Positions 22,713-31,098 are shown, numbered from the stretch's first letter. The stretch is 32,951 nucleotides of DNA from an uncultured Clostridia bacterium (GCA_937876205.1 CALEII010000064.1:1-32951); one strand, 5' to 3'. Numbers and translations are program-made. The notes: a model not told the origin generated them from the sequence alone.

Positions 22713-22749
22713 AAGAGTTAATGCAGTTTTTGCTACATTAACTCTTTTT
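22713..22749 (+). terminator. Intrinsic terminator between the ppa operon and spoIID, likely bidirectional
   Basis: AAGAGTTAATG (22713-22723) pairs with CATTAACTCTT (22736-22746), followed by T-rich sequence. On the minus strand the stem is followed by TACTTTTTT, so it can also end spoIID transcripts. Confidence 0.75.
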
Positions 22750-22785
22750 GTCCTTTAGAGTACGGCTCGAAAAAACGAAAGTTTT

Positions 22786-23769
22786 TTACATCTTTTTTTC
22801 TATTTCAACTCCGCTATAATAGTGACTGATAATTTCTTTATAATCATAGCCGTTCTGTGCCATACAGTTGGCTCCGTTCTGGCTCATTCCCACGCCGTGT
22901 CCATAGCCCTTCACTGAAAAAATATACTCATCGCCGTCTTTCTCAACTGTAAATGCGGGACTTCTGAGTCCTAACAGTTCTCTCACCTGTGACCCTGACA
23001 TTATTTCACCGCACATATCAATTTCAAGCACAGTTCCCGCATCGGAAACATCCTTTGTTTTCACATATACATCTGCATAATCTTTTTCAAACAGCTCAGC
23101 AAGCTCCTGCCGTGAAAATACAACCTCAGAATCAAAACGGGTGCTGTCCTCATCCCAGCTGCTGTCAACACTGCAAAGATAAGCTACATCCTTTCCCCAT
23201 ACATTTTCAGCAGACTCGGTTCTGCCGGCACTTATTGCGTGATACGCAGCCATTATCGGCTCACCGTCATAGGTTATGACTTCATCAATGACACTGTCAA
23301 CGGCATCACATATTTTTTCATAATAAGCATCAAAAGCTTCGCCCCATTTTGTCTGCATTTCCTCTTTTGATATATAGCCCTGATGTCTGTTGCTGTCGTC
23401 AGAAATTACTGCAGAATCCATTGTCGGGTCACTGCCGAGCATCTGTCTGTATCTTGTATATGTCACGGCAACGAGTGCCTGCGCTTTAACAGCTTCCTCT
23501 TCGTATGATGCGGGCACCTCTGAGGCAACAACCCCTATAATATAATCACGCATTGACAGTGTACGGGCTTCATTCTCCTGAGTCATAAACACGCTCACAT
23601 AATCGTCATTGTGCGTATCAGCCTGAGTCTGAACGGACACCGGCTCCTGAGCCTGCTCAGTCATCTCGGTTTCAGCGTTATTTTCACTTTTTCCGAATGG
23701 TAATGCAGCAATAGGCGCCAGCAGCATTATCACTGCAACGGCAATACAGACTGCGCCGTACAATTTCAT
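22786..23769 (-). CDS. spoIID: SpoIID-like sporulation peptidoglycan-remodelling protein
   Basis: A 327-residue protein with an N-terminal membrane anchor (residues 4-24), a variable Gln/Glu-rich linker and a SpoIID/LytB domain. YIIGVVASEVPASYEEEAVKAQALVAV and GYGHGVGMSQNGANCMAQNG are the domain's two signatures (SpoIID is a lytic transglycosylase needed for forespore engulfment, with the catalytic Glu in the first: ASEVP). Length fits the spore protein better than LytB. Its presence indicates an endospore-forming lineage. It stands alone on the minus strand, divergent from citrate synthase, with a possible sigma-E promoter upstream. The start follows GAGGG. Confidence 0.88.
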   Translation of the reverse strand: MKLYGAVCIAVAVIMLLAPIAALPFGKSENNAETEMTEQAQEPVSVQTQADTHNDDYVSVFMTQENEARTLSMRDYIIGVVASEVPASYEEEAVKAQALVAVTYTRYRQMLGSDPTMDSAVISDDSNRHQGYISKEEMQTKWGEAFDAYYEKICDAVDSVIDEVITYDGEPIMAAYHAISAGRTESAENVWGKDVAYLCSVDSSWDEDSTRFDSEVVFSRQELAELFEKDYADVYVKTKDVSDAGTVLEIDMCGEIMSGSQVRELLGLRSPAFTVEKDGDEYIFSVKGYGHGVGMSQNGANCMAQNGYDYKEIISHYYSGVEIEKKM

Positions 23770-23819
23770 AAATATCCCTCTTTTTTACATTGTTACTGTA
23801 ATTTTCTTTTCTGCAGTTC

Positions 23820-23848
23820 TTGACTATAAAGTTAAAACATTATATAAT
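23820..23848 (+). promoter_or_regulatory. Sigma-A promoter of the citrate synthase operon
   Basis: TTGACT (23820-23825), 17-bp spacer, TATAAT (23843-23848). Confidence 0.75.
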
Positions 23849-23850
23849 AA

Positions 23851-23880
23851 AGTGTATTGCTATAATAAAGTATAATATAC
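23851..23880 (-). promoter_or_regulatory. Possible sigma-E promoter of spoIID
   Basis: Minus strand: GTATATT (23874-23880), 15-base spacer, AATACACT (23851-23858), each close to the Bacillus sigma-E -35 and -10 patterns (CATACAMT for the -10). It lies about 80 bases before spoIID, a gene controlled by sigma-E in Bacillus. AT-rich background makes a chance match possible. Confidence 0.35.
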
Positions 23881-23896
23881 ATAAGGAGATGAAAAA

Positions 23897-25261
23897 GTGA
23901 GCAAAACAATTATAAAAGATGAAGCTATTTCATTATTATGCAACGGACTTGCAGATAAGAACTACATAAATATATCAGACTACTCAAAGTACGGCGTAAA
24001 AAGAGGTCTCAGAAATGCAGACGGAACAGGCGTTATGGCGGGACTTACAAAAATATGCAGTGTTGAAGGCTATTATATGAACGACGGTGAGAAAGTACCT
24101 AAAGAAGGTCATCTCTATTACCGTGGTATTGACATAAATGATATTGTAAATGCTTGCAAAGCAGAAAACCGTTTCGGTTTTGAAGAAGTTATCTGGCTTC
24201 TTCTTTTCGGCACGCTTCCCACACAGAATCAGCTTGACAGATTCAATACAGCTCTTGCCGAAATGCGTGAATTACCCGACAATTTCACAGAAGATATGAT
24301 AATGAAAGCTCCCTCGCCAAATATTATGAATAAGCTTGCAAGAGGCGTTATGGCTCTGTATTCTTACGATGATAATCCCGATGACACATCGATTGAGAAC
24401 GTGCTCAATCAGTCTCTGCACCTTATTGCACAGCTTCCCTCAATAATGTCATATGCTTATCAGGTAAAGAGAAGACACTATTACCACAAGAGTATGTACA
24501 TTCATCCTCCCAAGCCTCATCATCATACAGCAGAGGTTATTCTCAACTCCATACGCTCAGACAAGATATTTACAGATGCAGAAGCAAAGCTTCTTGACAC
24601 CTGTCTCATACTCCACGCTGAGCACGGCGGCGGTAACAACTCAACATTTGCCACAAGAGTTCTCTCATCATCAGGCACAGACACATACTCAGCAATTGCT
24701 GCAGGCATCGGCTCACTCAAGGGACCCAAGCACGGCGGCGCAAACCATAAGGTGTCCTGTATGATAGACAGCTTCAAGGAAAACTGTAATGACATCACAG
24801 ATGAAGGTCAGGTAGCAGATTATCTGACAAAGATTATGAAAAAAGAAGGCGGAGACGGCTCAGGTCTTGTTTACGGTATGGGACACGCAGTTTACACACT
24901 TTCAGACCCCAGAGCAAAGATTCTCAGAGCCAGCGCAGAGGAATTTTCAAAGGGAACTGAATTTGAAAACGAATTCAGACTTCTCAGCAATATCGAAAAT
25001 CTCACGCCCGAGCTTTTCCTTAAGGTCACAGGCAAAGAAAAAACAGTTTGTGCAAATGTGGACCTTTACTCAGGTCTTGTCTACAAAATGCTTCGTATAC
25101 CCGAAGACCTTTATACTCCTCTTTTTGCAACAGCAAGAATGGCAGGCTGGTGTGCCCACAGAATTGAAGAGCTTTTCACAGGCAGCAGAATCATCCGTCC
25201 CGCATACAAAAGCCTTTCATCACACACTCAGTATGTTTCCATTGACAAAAGAACAGAATAA
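23897..25261 (+). CDS. gltA: Citrate synthase
   Basis: A 454-residue (Si)-type citrate synthase that condenses acetyl-CoA and oxaloacetate. LYYRGIDINDIVNAC, EEVIWLLLFGTLPTQNQ, LHAEHGGGNNSTFATRVLSS with a catalytic His, GPKHGGANHKV, and GMGHAVYTLSDPRA with the second catalytic His are present; GSRIIRPAYK ends the domain. A 2-methylcitrate synthase cannot be fully excluded. The start is GTG at 23897, preceded by AAGGAG. No other TCA-cycle gene is nearby; in anaerobes this enzyme usually feeds glutamate synthesis. It heads a run with four downstream genes, gap 14 bases to the next. Confidence 0.95.
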   Translation: MSKTIIKDEAISLLCNGLADKNYINISDYSKYGVKRGLRNADGTGVMAGLTKICSVEGYYMNDGEKVPKEGHLYYRGIDINDIVNACKAENRFGFEEVIWLLLFGTLPTQNQLDRFNTALAEMRELPDNFTEDMIMKAPSPNIMNKLARGVMALYSYDDNPDDTSIENVLNQSLHLIAQLPSIMSYAYQVKRRHYYHKSMYIHPPKPHHHTAEVILNSIRSDKIFTDAEAKLLDTCLILHAEHGGGNNSTFATRVLSSSGTDTYSAIAAGIGSLKGPKHGGANHKVSCMIDSFKENCNDITDEGQVADYLTKIMKKEGGDGSGLVYGMGHAVYTLSDPRAKILRASAEEFSKGTEFENEFRLLSNIENLTPELFLKVTGKEKTVCANVDLYSGLVYKMLRIPEDLYTPLFATARMAGWCAHRIEELFTGSRIIRPAYKSLSSHTQYVSIDKRTE

Positions 25262-25275
25262 AAGGAGAAATTAAA

Positions 25276-26307
25276 GTGAAAATAAAAAACAGCACACAGT
25301 CAGTTTCACCTGATGCTTCAATAATTATTATGTGTGTGGGCATTCTCGTTGCATGCCCTCTCAGAATTTTTCAGATGCTCAGAAGCATTGACCCTATAAC
25401 AGGCTTTTACGACAATTATTCATCTCTGAGCGTAATTGTATTTTACAGCGTGCTTGCACTGGCAACTCTTCTGATACTCATTCTTACCTTTGTCAGCGCA
25501 AAGGTACCTGCTGCAATTGCTCCTCAGGGCAGAAAATTCGGCATTTTTATGTCATCACTTCTGCTTTCGGCAACACTTCTTTTTGACGCAATATATAACT
25601 ATATTCCCAGAAACAACGAGACAGCAACTATTGTTCAGAATGCTCAGTCTCTTACTAATCTTCATCATTTTCACGCTGTTTTCGCACTTTTATCCTGCAT
25701 ATATTTCCTTGTTTTCTCCGTTTCATACATTGCAGGCAAAAGCTTTTACAAATCAGTCAAGCTTCTTTCACTGGCACCGCTGGTGCTCTGCCTTGTGCGT
25801 GTACTTGAAAGAATCTCGGTAATAATAAGCATCATCAGAGTTTCTGAGCTTCTGCTTGAGCTTTGCGCCTGCGTATTCCTTATGATATTCTTTATGACTT
25901 TTGCAAGAGTGGCATCAGGCATCAACGAAAAAGGCTCTATGTGGAGTGTGATTGCCTGCGGCAGCGTCAGTGCAATGTTCATTCTTGTGTATTCAATTCC
26001 CAGAGTTATGCTCACACTTACAGGTAATGCAGACAGACTCGTTTCAGGATACCCCGTCTACTGGTCAGATATTGCCTGTGCCCTGTTTATAATTGTATTC
26101 ATTATCACAACTCTGCGTTCAGGCTATAAGGTTGAAGACGTTGAAAAAATGTATAATGAAATTGAGAGTCCCTCACTCGACACATTTGACATTTATGATG
26201 ATGACGATGATGACGACGGATATCAGATGTCAATATATCCCCGTAAGGACGACGATGGAAATATTCTTCTTTCAAAAAACACAGATGCTGAAGACTCAGC
26301 CGAATAA
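25276..26307 (+). CDS. Eight-helix membrane protein of unknown function with acidic C-terminal tail
   Basis: A 343-residue protein with about eight predicted membrane helices between residues 14 and 285 and no recognised family motif. The C-terminal 50 residues are hydrophilic and contain a run of seven Asp (YDDDDDDDGY) and other acidic stretches. GTG start at 25276 with an AAAGGAG box. It lies between citrate synthase and the AEC transporter with short gaps (14 and 19 bases) and so is probably co-transcribed, but context gives no clear role. The Asp run could bind divalent cations, which is only a guess. Confidence 0.72.
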   Translation: MKIKNSTQSVSPDASIIIMCVGILVACPLRIFQMLRSIDPITGFYDNYSSLSVIVFYSVLALATLLILILTFVSAKVPAAIAPQGRKFGIFMSSLLLSATLLFDAIYNYIPRNNETATIVQNAQSLTNLHHFHAVFALLSCIYFLVFSVSYIAGKSFYKSVKLLSLAPLVLCLVRVLERISVIISIIRVSELLLELCACVFLMIFFMTFARVASGINEKGSMWSVIACGSVSAMFILVYSIPRVMLTLTGNADRLVSGYPVYWSDIACALFIIVFIITTLRSGYKVEDVEKMYNEIESPSLDTFDIYDDDDDDDGYQMSIYPRKDDDGNILLSKNTDAEDSAE

Positions 26308-26326
26308 TTATCAGGGAGGTTAACAG

Positions 26327-27268
26327 ATGGAGCTTTTCTTTCAGAATATGGGGACTGCTGCAGGGCAGGTTTTTGTCCTGTATATAATGGTTGCTGTCGG
26401 CTTTATATCAGATAAGCTTCACGTGTTTACCGAAAAGACTGCAAGGGCATCAAATGACCTGCTGTTCTATGTTATAACGCCGTGCGTTATTGTCAACTCT
26501 TTTCTGGGGACTCAGTTTTCCTCATCAACAGCAAGCGGTTTTGCTCTTGCCATTCTGTGCTCAATAATAGCACACGCAGCGGGAATACTTTTTTCAATTC
26601 CCCTCTTTAACAAGAACAAAGAAGATAAAAACAGAACTATCTATAAATATGCCTGTGTGTACGGCAACCTCGGATATATGGCGTTGCCGCTTGCGAATGC
26701 CGTACTCGGTGAAATGGGCGTTTTCTTCTGCTCAGGAGCCGTAATCGTATTTAACGCACTCGCTTTCACACACGGAATATGGCTCATTAACAGAGGCAAC
26801 AAAGAAATAAAATTCAGTATAAAATCACTGATACTCAATCCGGGTGTCATATCTGTCATCATCGGTCTGCCGTTATTCCTGCTCTCTGTCAAGCTGCCCG
26901 ATGTCATCAGTCAGCCTATAAGCTTTATTGCAAGTATGAACACCCCCTTTGCAATGATTATCTTCGGCACCTACCTTGCCAATACAGACCTTAAAACAAT
27001 GTTTAAAGTCAAGGAGCAGTATCTTATAATGCTAGTCAGACTCATTGCAGTGCCTCTTGTAATAATTCTTGTTTCAAAAGTACTGAAGCTTGACAGCACA
27101 CTTACAACAGCGTGTATGATATCAGCATCTGCACCTTGCGCAAATAACACAGTTATGTTTGCCGCAAAATACGGCAAGGACACAGCTCAGGCATCAAAAA
27201 TCGTTGCACTCAACAGCTTTGTTTCAATAATAACAATGCCGATAATGATTGCATTGTCTCAGATATAG
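26327..27268 (+). CDS. AEC-family (auxin efflux carrier-like) transporter
   Basis: A 313-residue protein with about ten helices. YIMVAVGFISDKLHVFTEKTAR and LLFYVITPCVIVNSF in the first half, and SASAPCANNTVMFAAKYGKD in the second, are the AEC pattern with its two similar halves and helix-breaking Pro. Bacterial members carry malate, malonate or other organic acids. Linkage to citrate synthase makes an organic acid plausible, but this is inference. Start follows GGGAGG. holB starts 7 bases after its stop. Confidence 0.88.
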   Translation: MELFFQNMGTAAGQVFVLYIMVAVGFISDKLHVFTEKTARASNDLLFYVITPCVIVNSFLGTQFSSSTASGFALAILCSIIAHAAGILFSIPLFNKNKEDKNRTIYKYACVYGNLGYMALPLANAVLGEMGVFFCSGAVIVFNALAFTHGIWLINRGNKEIKFSIKSLILNPGVISVIIGLPLFLLSVKLPDVISQPISFIASMNTPFAMIIFGTYLANTDLKTMFKVKEQYLIMLVRLIAVPLVIILVSKVLKLDSTLTTACMISASAPCANNTVMFAAKYGKDTAQASKIVALNSFVSIITMPIMIALSQI

Positions 27269-27275
27269 GTATTTT

Positions 27276-28172
27276 ATGAATTTCGGAAAATTAGAACTGA
27301 ACGAAGAAGTCAGAAAAAGAATATCTTCAGCTGTCGATTCGGGCACACTCTCCCACGCAATTCTTCTGACCGGCGGCACTGAAAAGGAGCGTAAGGAGCT
27401 CTCAATTCTCCTTTCGCAGGCACTTCTTTGCGAAGATTCCGTCAAGCCCTGCCTTAAATGCAACACCTGTAAGAGGATAAAATCGGGAATTCATCCCGAC
27501 ATCGTCATCACAGAGGGTGAAGCAGGCAAGCAGAAAAGCATCAAAATCGATACTATCCGTGCAATCCGTTCAAGGGCTTACATCATACCCAATGAAGCGC
27601 CGTATCATATTTTTATTATTCTTGAGGCATCGGGAATGGGAGAAGAGGCACAGAATGCCCTTCTCAAAATTCTTGAGGAGCCACCTGCCACAGCAAGATT
27701 CATTCTTGCCTCACGCTCAAGAGACGATTTCAGGCAGACAATACTATCCCGAGTCACACCTTTCGCAATCAGTGAAGACAGCGGTCAGGCTGCAGGCGAA
27801 AAAGAGAACACAAAGGCTGTAAAGACCGCAGAAGAGCTTTTTATTGCAATGCTGAGTCGCAATGAGGCAAAAATTATGCTGGCAACAGCAGCCCTTGAAA
27901 AGGATAAGAAGACGTTCAAAGCCTGTGCCGAAAAAATGATACTTATGCTCAGAAACAGCATAATTGCAAAATTCCGTGATGACACGGGAATCACTGCAGC
28001 AGAAAAAAAATTCTCAGACAGATTTACTGAGAAAGAAATATTGAATATGATGGGTGTCCTTAAAGAGCTTTTAAGTGATGCCGATAAAAACGCAAACGAC
28101 AATCTTCTCGTGACACGGCTTACACTCGGTCTGATGTCATGTATTGAAAAAACAGGAGGTTACAATGGTTGA
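27276..28172 (+). CDS. holB: DNA polymerase III delta-prime subunit
   Basis: A 298-residue clamp-loader subunit. LSHAILLTGGTEKERKEL is a degenerate P-loop, as usual for non-ATPase delta-prime; CLKCNTCKRIKSGIHPDI is the zinc-finger module, and EAQNALLKILEEPPATARF the conserved helix followed by TILSRV. The chosen ATG at 27276 gives MNFGKLELN; the RBS AGGT is weak. The stop overlaps the ricT start region by eight bases. holB followed by ricT (yaaT) is the conserved Firmicutes order. Confidence 0.93.
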   Translation: MNFGKLELNEEVRKRISSAVDSGTLSHAILLTGGTEKERKELSILLSQALLCEDSVKPCLKCNTCKRIKSGIHPDIVITEGEAGKQKSIKIDTIRAIRSRAYIIPNEAPYHIFIILEASGMGEEAQNALLKILEEPPATARFILASRSRDDFRQTILSRVTPFAISEDSGQAAGEKENTKAVKTAEELFIAMLSRNEAKIMLATAALEKDKKTFKACAEKMILMLRNSIIAKFRDDTGITAAEKKFSDRFTEKEILNMMGVLKELLSDADKNANDNLLVTRLTLGLMSCIEKTGGYNG

Positions 28173-29034
28173 AGTAATCGGAGTTAAATTCAAGCAAAGC
28201 GGAAAGGTCTATTATTTTGACCCCTGCGGAAAAACAATAAAAAAGGGTGACAGCGCAATCGTTGAAACTGCAAGAGGAATTGAGTGCGGTGAGGTTGCAA
28301 TGGAAAATAAAATGGTTGAAGAAGAAAATATCATTCAGCCACTTAAAAAAGTGATAAGAAAAGCAACACCCGAAGATCTTGCTATTGTAAAAAAGAATAA
28401 AGAGAAGGAGCAGAAGGCTGCTGCCGTATTTGAAGAGAAAGTTGCAATGCGTAAGCTCGCAATGAAACTTGTGGATGTGGAATATACATTTGACGGAGGA
28501 AAAATCCTTTTTTATTACACAGCACCGTCAAGAGTTGACTTCCGTGAGCTCGTAAAAGACCTTGCAGGCGTTTTCAGAGCAAGAATAGAGCTTCGTCAGA
28601 TCGGCGTAAGAGATGAATCAAAGATGCTTGGCGGTCTTGGCATCTGCGGGCGTCCCTTCTGCTGTAAAGAATTCCTCAGTGACTTCCAGCCCGTCTCAAT
28701 CAAAATGGCAAAAGAACAGGGACTTTCACTCAACACACTCAAAATCAGCGGTTCCTGCGGCAGACTGATGTGCTGCCTTAAATACGAACAGGATGCCTAT
28801 GAGCATCTGCTGAGAATAACACCGAAAATCGGTGCAATTGTGGACACAAAGCAGGGCAAGGGTGAGGTTATTGATATGAACCTTCTCACAGGCAAGCTGA
28901 CCGTCAGACTTGAAAGAAACCCTGATGCAGCGCCCATTATTGTCAAGCGTGATGAAGTCAGGCTTATAAAAGATGCTAAAATCACAATCGCAAAAGAAGA
29001 GCTTGATGCCCTCAAGGAAATTGAAGGAAACTGA
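28165..29034 (+). CDS. ricT: RicT/YaaT, PSP1-domain Fe-S regulator of RNA processing and sporulation
   Basis: A 289-residue PSP1-family protein. GLGICGRPFCCKEFL and GSCGRLMCCLKYEQ contain the clustered Cys that bind Fe-S in the RicAFT complex. In Bacillus this complex aids RNase Y, sporulation, competence and biofilm formation. The ATG at 28165 follows AGGAGG and overlaps holB by eight bases. RicA and RicF genes are not in the window. Only a weak ATTTTC/GAAAAT hairpin follows, so some read-through to the ferredoxin gene is possible. Confidence 0.94.
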   Translation: MVEVIGVKFKQSGKVYYFDPCGKTIKKGDSAIVETARGIECGEVAMENKMVEEENIIQPLKKVIRKATPEDLAIVKKNKEKEQKAAAVFEEKVAMRKLAMKLVDVEYTFDGGKILFYYTAPSRVDFRELVKDLAGVFRARIELRQIGVRDESKMLGGLGICGRPFCCKEFLSDFQPVSIKMAKEQGLSLNTLKISGSCGRLMCCLKYEQDAYEHLLRITPKIGAIVDTKQGKGEVIDMNLLTGKLTVRLERNPDAAPIIVKRDEVRLIKDAKITIAKEELDALKEIEGN

Positions 29035-29069
29035 TACAAAAATTTTCGCAAGAAAATATGACTTTTCTA

Positions 29070-29097
29070 TTGCATTTTACAAAAAGTGTGTTACAAT
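29070..29097 (+). promoter_or_regulatory. Promoter of the ferredoxin gene
   Basis: TTGCAT (29070-29075), 16-bp spacer, TACAAT (29092-29097). Confidence 0.5.
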
Positions 29098-29127
29098 AAA
29101 GTAAATTCACAAAAGGGAGGTTTAACA

Positions 29128-29298
29128 ATGGCTTACAAAATCACAGACGCATGTATCAGCTGTGGTGCTTGTGCAGCAGATTGCCCCGTAGAGGCTATTT
29201 CTGAAGGCGACGGCATCTATGTTATCGATGCAGATACTTGTATTGATTGCGGTGCTTGTGCAGCATCCTGCCCCGTAGAGGCTCCCGTAGCAGAATAA
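29128..29298 (+). CDS. 2[4Fe-4S] clostridial-type ferredoxin
   Basis: A 56-residue electron carrier with two CxxCxxCxxxCP motifs, CISCGACAADCP and CIDCGACAASCP, each binding one cluster together with the other motif's last Cys. Size and sequence match small clostridial ferredoxins. The ATG at 29128 follows GGGAGG; longer in-frame readings would start at the promoter. It is a single-gene unit with a good terminator. It could serve radical SAM or flavin enzymes, among many others. Confidence 0.96.
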   Translation: MAYKITDACISCGACAADCPVEAISEGDGIYVIDADTCIDCGACAASCPVEAPVAE

Positions 29299-29310
29299 TT
29301 GTTGAACATA

Positions 29311-29341
29311 AAAAGAGTTGTCGTTAGACAACTCTTTTTTT
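29311..29341 (+). terminator. Intrinsic terminator of the ferredoxin gene
   Basis: AAAAGAGTTGTC (29311-29322) pairs with GACAACTCTTTT (29327-29338) around GTTA, followed by a T-run. Confidence 0.9.
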
Positions 29342-29374
29342 CTTTTTTAACCAACCATAATCACTGACTATTCT

Positions 29375-29542
29375 TTAATTATCATTCTTACTCTTTTCCT
29401 GTTCAAGTTTTTCAACATGCTTCTTCATTGTGATGTTGATATATTGAGAAAGGGATCGGTCTTCCTCTTCTGCCAATGCAATAAGCTTTTGTCTTAAATC
29501 TGAATCTATTGTAATACTGATTCTGTCTTTTAATGGTTTCAT
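29375..29542 (-). CDS. Small ribbon-helix-helix DNA-binding protein
   Basis: A 55-residue protein with the Arc/CopG pattern: a short strand KDRISITID followed by helix LRQKLIALAEEE and helix SLSQYINITMKKHVEKL. Such dimers repress their own operons and are often antitoxins. No toxin gene is adjacent on the same strand. I chose the ATG at 29542 because AGAGGTGG lies just before it. An 8-bp inverted repeat at 29552-29582 covers that RBS and the space to a divergent gene, fitting autoregulation. Confidence 0.75.
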   Translation of the reverse strand: MKPLKDRISITIDSDLRQKLIALAEEEDRSLSQYINITMKKHVEKLEQEKSKNDN

Positions 29543-29551
29543 AATACCACC

Positions 29552-29582
29552 TCTGAATATATAATAACACATTTTATTCAGA
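29552..29582. promoter_or_regulatory. Candidate operator of the ribbon-helix-helix protein
   Basis: TCTGAATA (29552-29559), 15 bases, TATTCAGA (29575-29582): perfect inverted repeat in the divergent intergenic region, ending five bases before the -35 box of the plus-strand gene. Confidence 0.5.
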
Positions 29583-29586
29583 AGTA

Positions 29587-29615
29587 TTGACAACGTTTAT
29601 TAAATAATATATAGT
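29587..29615 (+). promoter_or_regulatory. Sigma-A promoter of the small membrane protein gene
   Basis: TTGACA (29587-29592), 17-bp spacer, TATAGT (29610-29615). Confidence 0.65.
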
Positions 29616-29654
29616 ATTACTAAATATTATTTTATATTGTCTGGAATGATAAAA

Positions 29655-29963
29655 ATGAATGATAAACTTTTTAATAAAAACATCGCATTTTTACTGTATT
29701 GTGTGATTACACTGATTAACTATATTACTCTTTCTTTGTTGAGTCTGGTAAATTATCCGGAATGTGTAATCAACAATATTGTTATTTCTTCATTCAGATA
29801 TGCGCAGATACTCAGTGTCATTTCCGTTGTCTTTTTTGTACTTATCGCTGTAAAAATAATAAAATGTACTTTTACAAAATTTGAAAAATATGTATTTGGT
29901 ATTTTTGTGATAATACAGATTTTAATTTGTTTATTCTATATGTATGCTTTATTAAATCGATAA
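29655..29963 (+). CDS. Small three-helix membrane protein, hypothetical
   Basis: A 102-residue protein with three hydrophobic helices (about residues 9-32, 48-68 and 78-98) and basic or polar ends. No family was recognised. It is more AT-rich than its neighbours, which may indicate transfer. A near-consensus promoter precedes it. ATGs at 29646 and 29655 are both possible; I prefer 29655, with GGA nine bases upstream, though the RBS is poor. It is divergent from the ribbon-helix-helix gene and shares its possible operator. Confidence 0.5.
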   Translation: MNDKLFNKNIAFLLYCVITLINYITLSLLSLVNYPECVINNIVISSFRYAQILSVISVVFFVLIAVKIIKCTFTKFEKYVFGIFVIIQILICLFYMYALLNR

Positions 29964-30016
29964 AAACGTTTTTCTCTTTTGAGATTATAGTGTTTCTATG
30001 ACATTTTGATTTATGA

Positions 30017-30050
30017 ATAAAAAAATCCCGTCTGCTTCTGCAAACGGGAC
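30017..30050 (-). terminator. Intrinsic terminator of rplJ-rplL
   Basis: On the minus strand GTCCCGTTTGC pairs with GCAGACGGGAT around AGAA, followed by a run of T residues. Confidence 0.88.
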
Positions 30051-30072
30051 ATTTTTGTATGTTTTACTTAAA

Positions 30073-30450
30073 TTACTTAAGTTCAACCTTTGCGCCAGCT
30101 TCTTCAAGCTTAGCCTTGAGATCTTCAGCTTCTTCCTTAGAAACAGCTTCCTTAAGAGTCTTGGGAGCGCCTTCAACAGCAGCCTTTGCTTCACCAAGGC
30201 CGAGACCTGTGATCTCACGAACAACCTTGATAACCTTGATCTTTGCAGCAGCATCGAAGCCTGCAAGAACAACGTCAAATTCTGTCTTTTCTTCAGCAGC
30301 TTCTGCAGGGCCTGCAGCTACAGCTACAGCTACGGGAGCAGCAGCGCTAACGCCGAATCTTTCTTCAACTTCCTTAACGAGCTCTGAGAGTTCGAGAACT
30401 GAGAGCTCAGCAACTTCATCAACAATCTTAGTGATTTTCTCTGATGCCAT
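30073..30450 (-). CDS. rplL: Ribosomal protein L7/L12
   Basis: A 125-residue protein of the ribosomal stalk. The N-terminal dimerisation helix pair (residues 1-33) is followed by an Ala/Val-rich hinge, then the factor-binding C-terminal domain EKTEFDVVL...KIKVIKVVREITGLGLGEAK and EAEDLKAKLEEAGAKVELK. Length is normal. It binds L10, encoded 57 bases upstream, and recruits elongation factors. The start follows GGAGGTAA. Confidence 0.98.
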   Translation of the reverse strand: MASEKITKIVDEVAELSVLELSELVKEVEERFGVSAAAPVAVAVAAGPAEAAEEKTEFDVVLAGFDAAAKIKVIKVVREITGLGLGEAKAAVEGAPKTLKEAVSKEEAEDLKAKLEEAGAKVELK

Positions 30451-30507
30451 TTTAAATTACCTCCGAATAATTTTCATTAATTTTTTAATTTTGTTTACAG
30501 CAGATAA

Positions 30508-31098
30508 TTATTCTGCTGCGGGTGCTTCCTCAACTGCGGGTGCAGCTTCTTCTGCTGCGGGTGCCTCTTCAGCTGCAGGAGCTTCGTCTGCTGCGGGAGC
30601 TGCCTCGCCATCCTTTTCAACAATAGCATTGATTGCTCTTGCGAAGGAAGCCATAGGAGCCTGGAATGCAGCTGCGACAGTTGCGAGAAGAACTTCTTTT
30701 GAGGGAAGCTTTGCAAGACTGTCAATCTTTTCAAGAGAGATAACCTCACCGTCGAGGAAACCGCCCTTAACTGAGAAATTCTCATGCTTTTCAGCAAATT
30801 CTGAGAGAATCTTTGCAGAAGCAACAGCGTCATCCTTACTTACTGCGAGAGCTGTTGTACCTTCAAGAACTGATGTGAGTCCCTCAAGAGCTGTGCCCTT
30901 TACAGCGAGAGTAAGAAGAGTGTTCTTTACAACAGCGTAGTCAACGCCTGCTTTTCTGAGGTTTGCACGAAGAACTGTGTCATCAGCAACAGTAATACCC
31001 TTGTAATCAACAAGAACACCTGCAACCGCACCGCTCAGCTTCTCAGAAAGTTCAGCAACCTGCTGCTTCTTCTGCTCTAAAACTTTTGCACTTGGCAT
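30508..31098 (-). CDS. rplJ: Ribosomal protein L10 with an acidic Ala/Pro/Glu tail
   Basis: A 196-residue L10. The N-terminal LSEKLSGAVAGVLVDYKGIT, RKAGVDYAVVKNTLL and LEGTTALAVSKDD are typical, and AIVEKDGE ends the usual protein near residue 165. The last 30 residues are repeats of the type EAPAAEE, an acidic extension not present in standard L10. L10 anchors L7/L12 dimers to the ribosome. I start at the ATG 31098, with AGGTGA upstream; a GTG at 31110 would sit in that box. It is preceded by its leader and promoter. Confidence 0.95.
   Translation of the reverse strand: MPSAKVLEQKKQQVAELSEKLSGAVAGVLVDYKGITVADDTVLRANLRKAGVDYAVVKNTLLTLAVKGTALEGLTSVLEGTTALAVSKDDAVASAKILSEFAEKHENFSVKGGFLDGEVISLEKIDSLAKLPSKEVLLATVAAAFQAPMASFARAINAIVEKDGEAAPAADEAPAAEEAPAAEEAAPAVEEAPAAE

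Noticed and set aside
30059..30940. 293-residue open frame on the plus strand
   Set aside because: It is antisense to rplL and rplJ and is kept open by their codon composition; Ala/Ser-rich with no RBS or family match.
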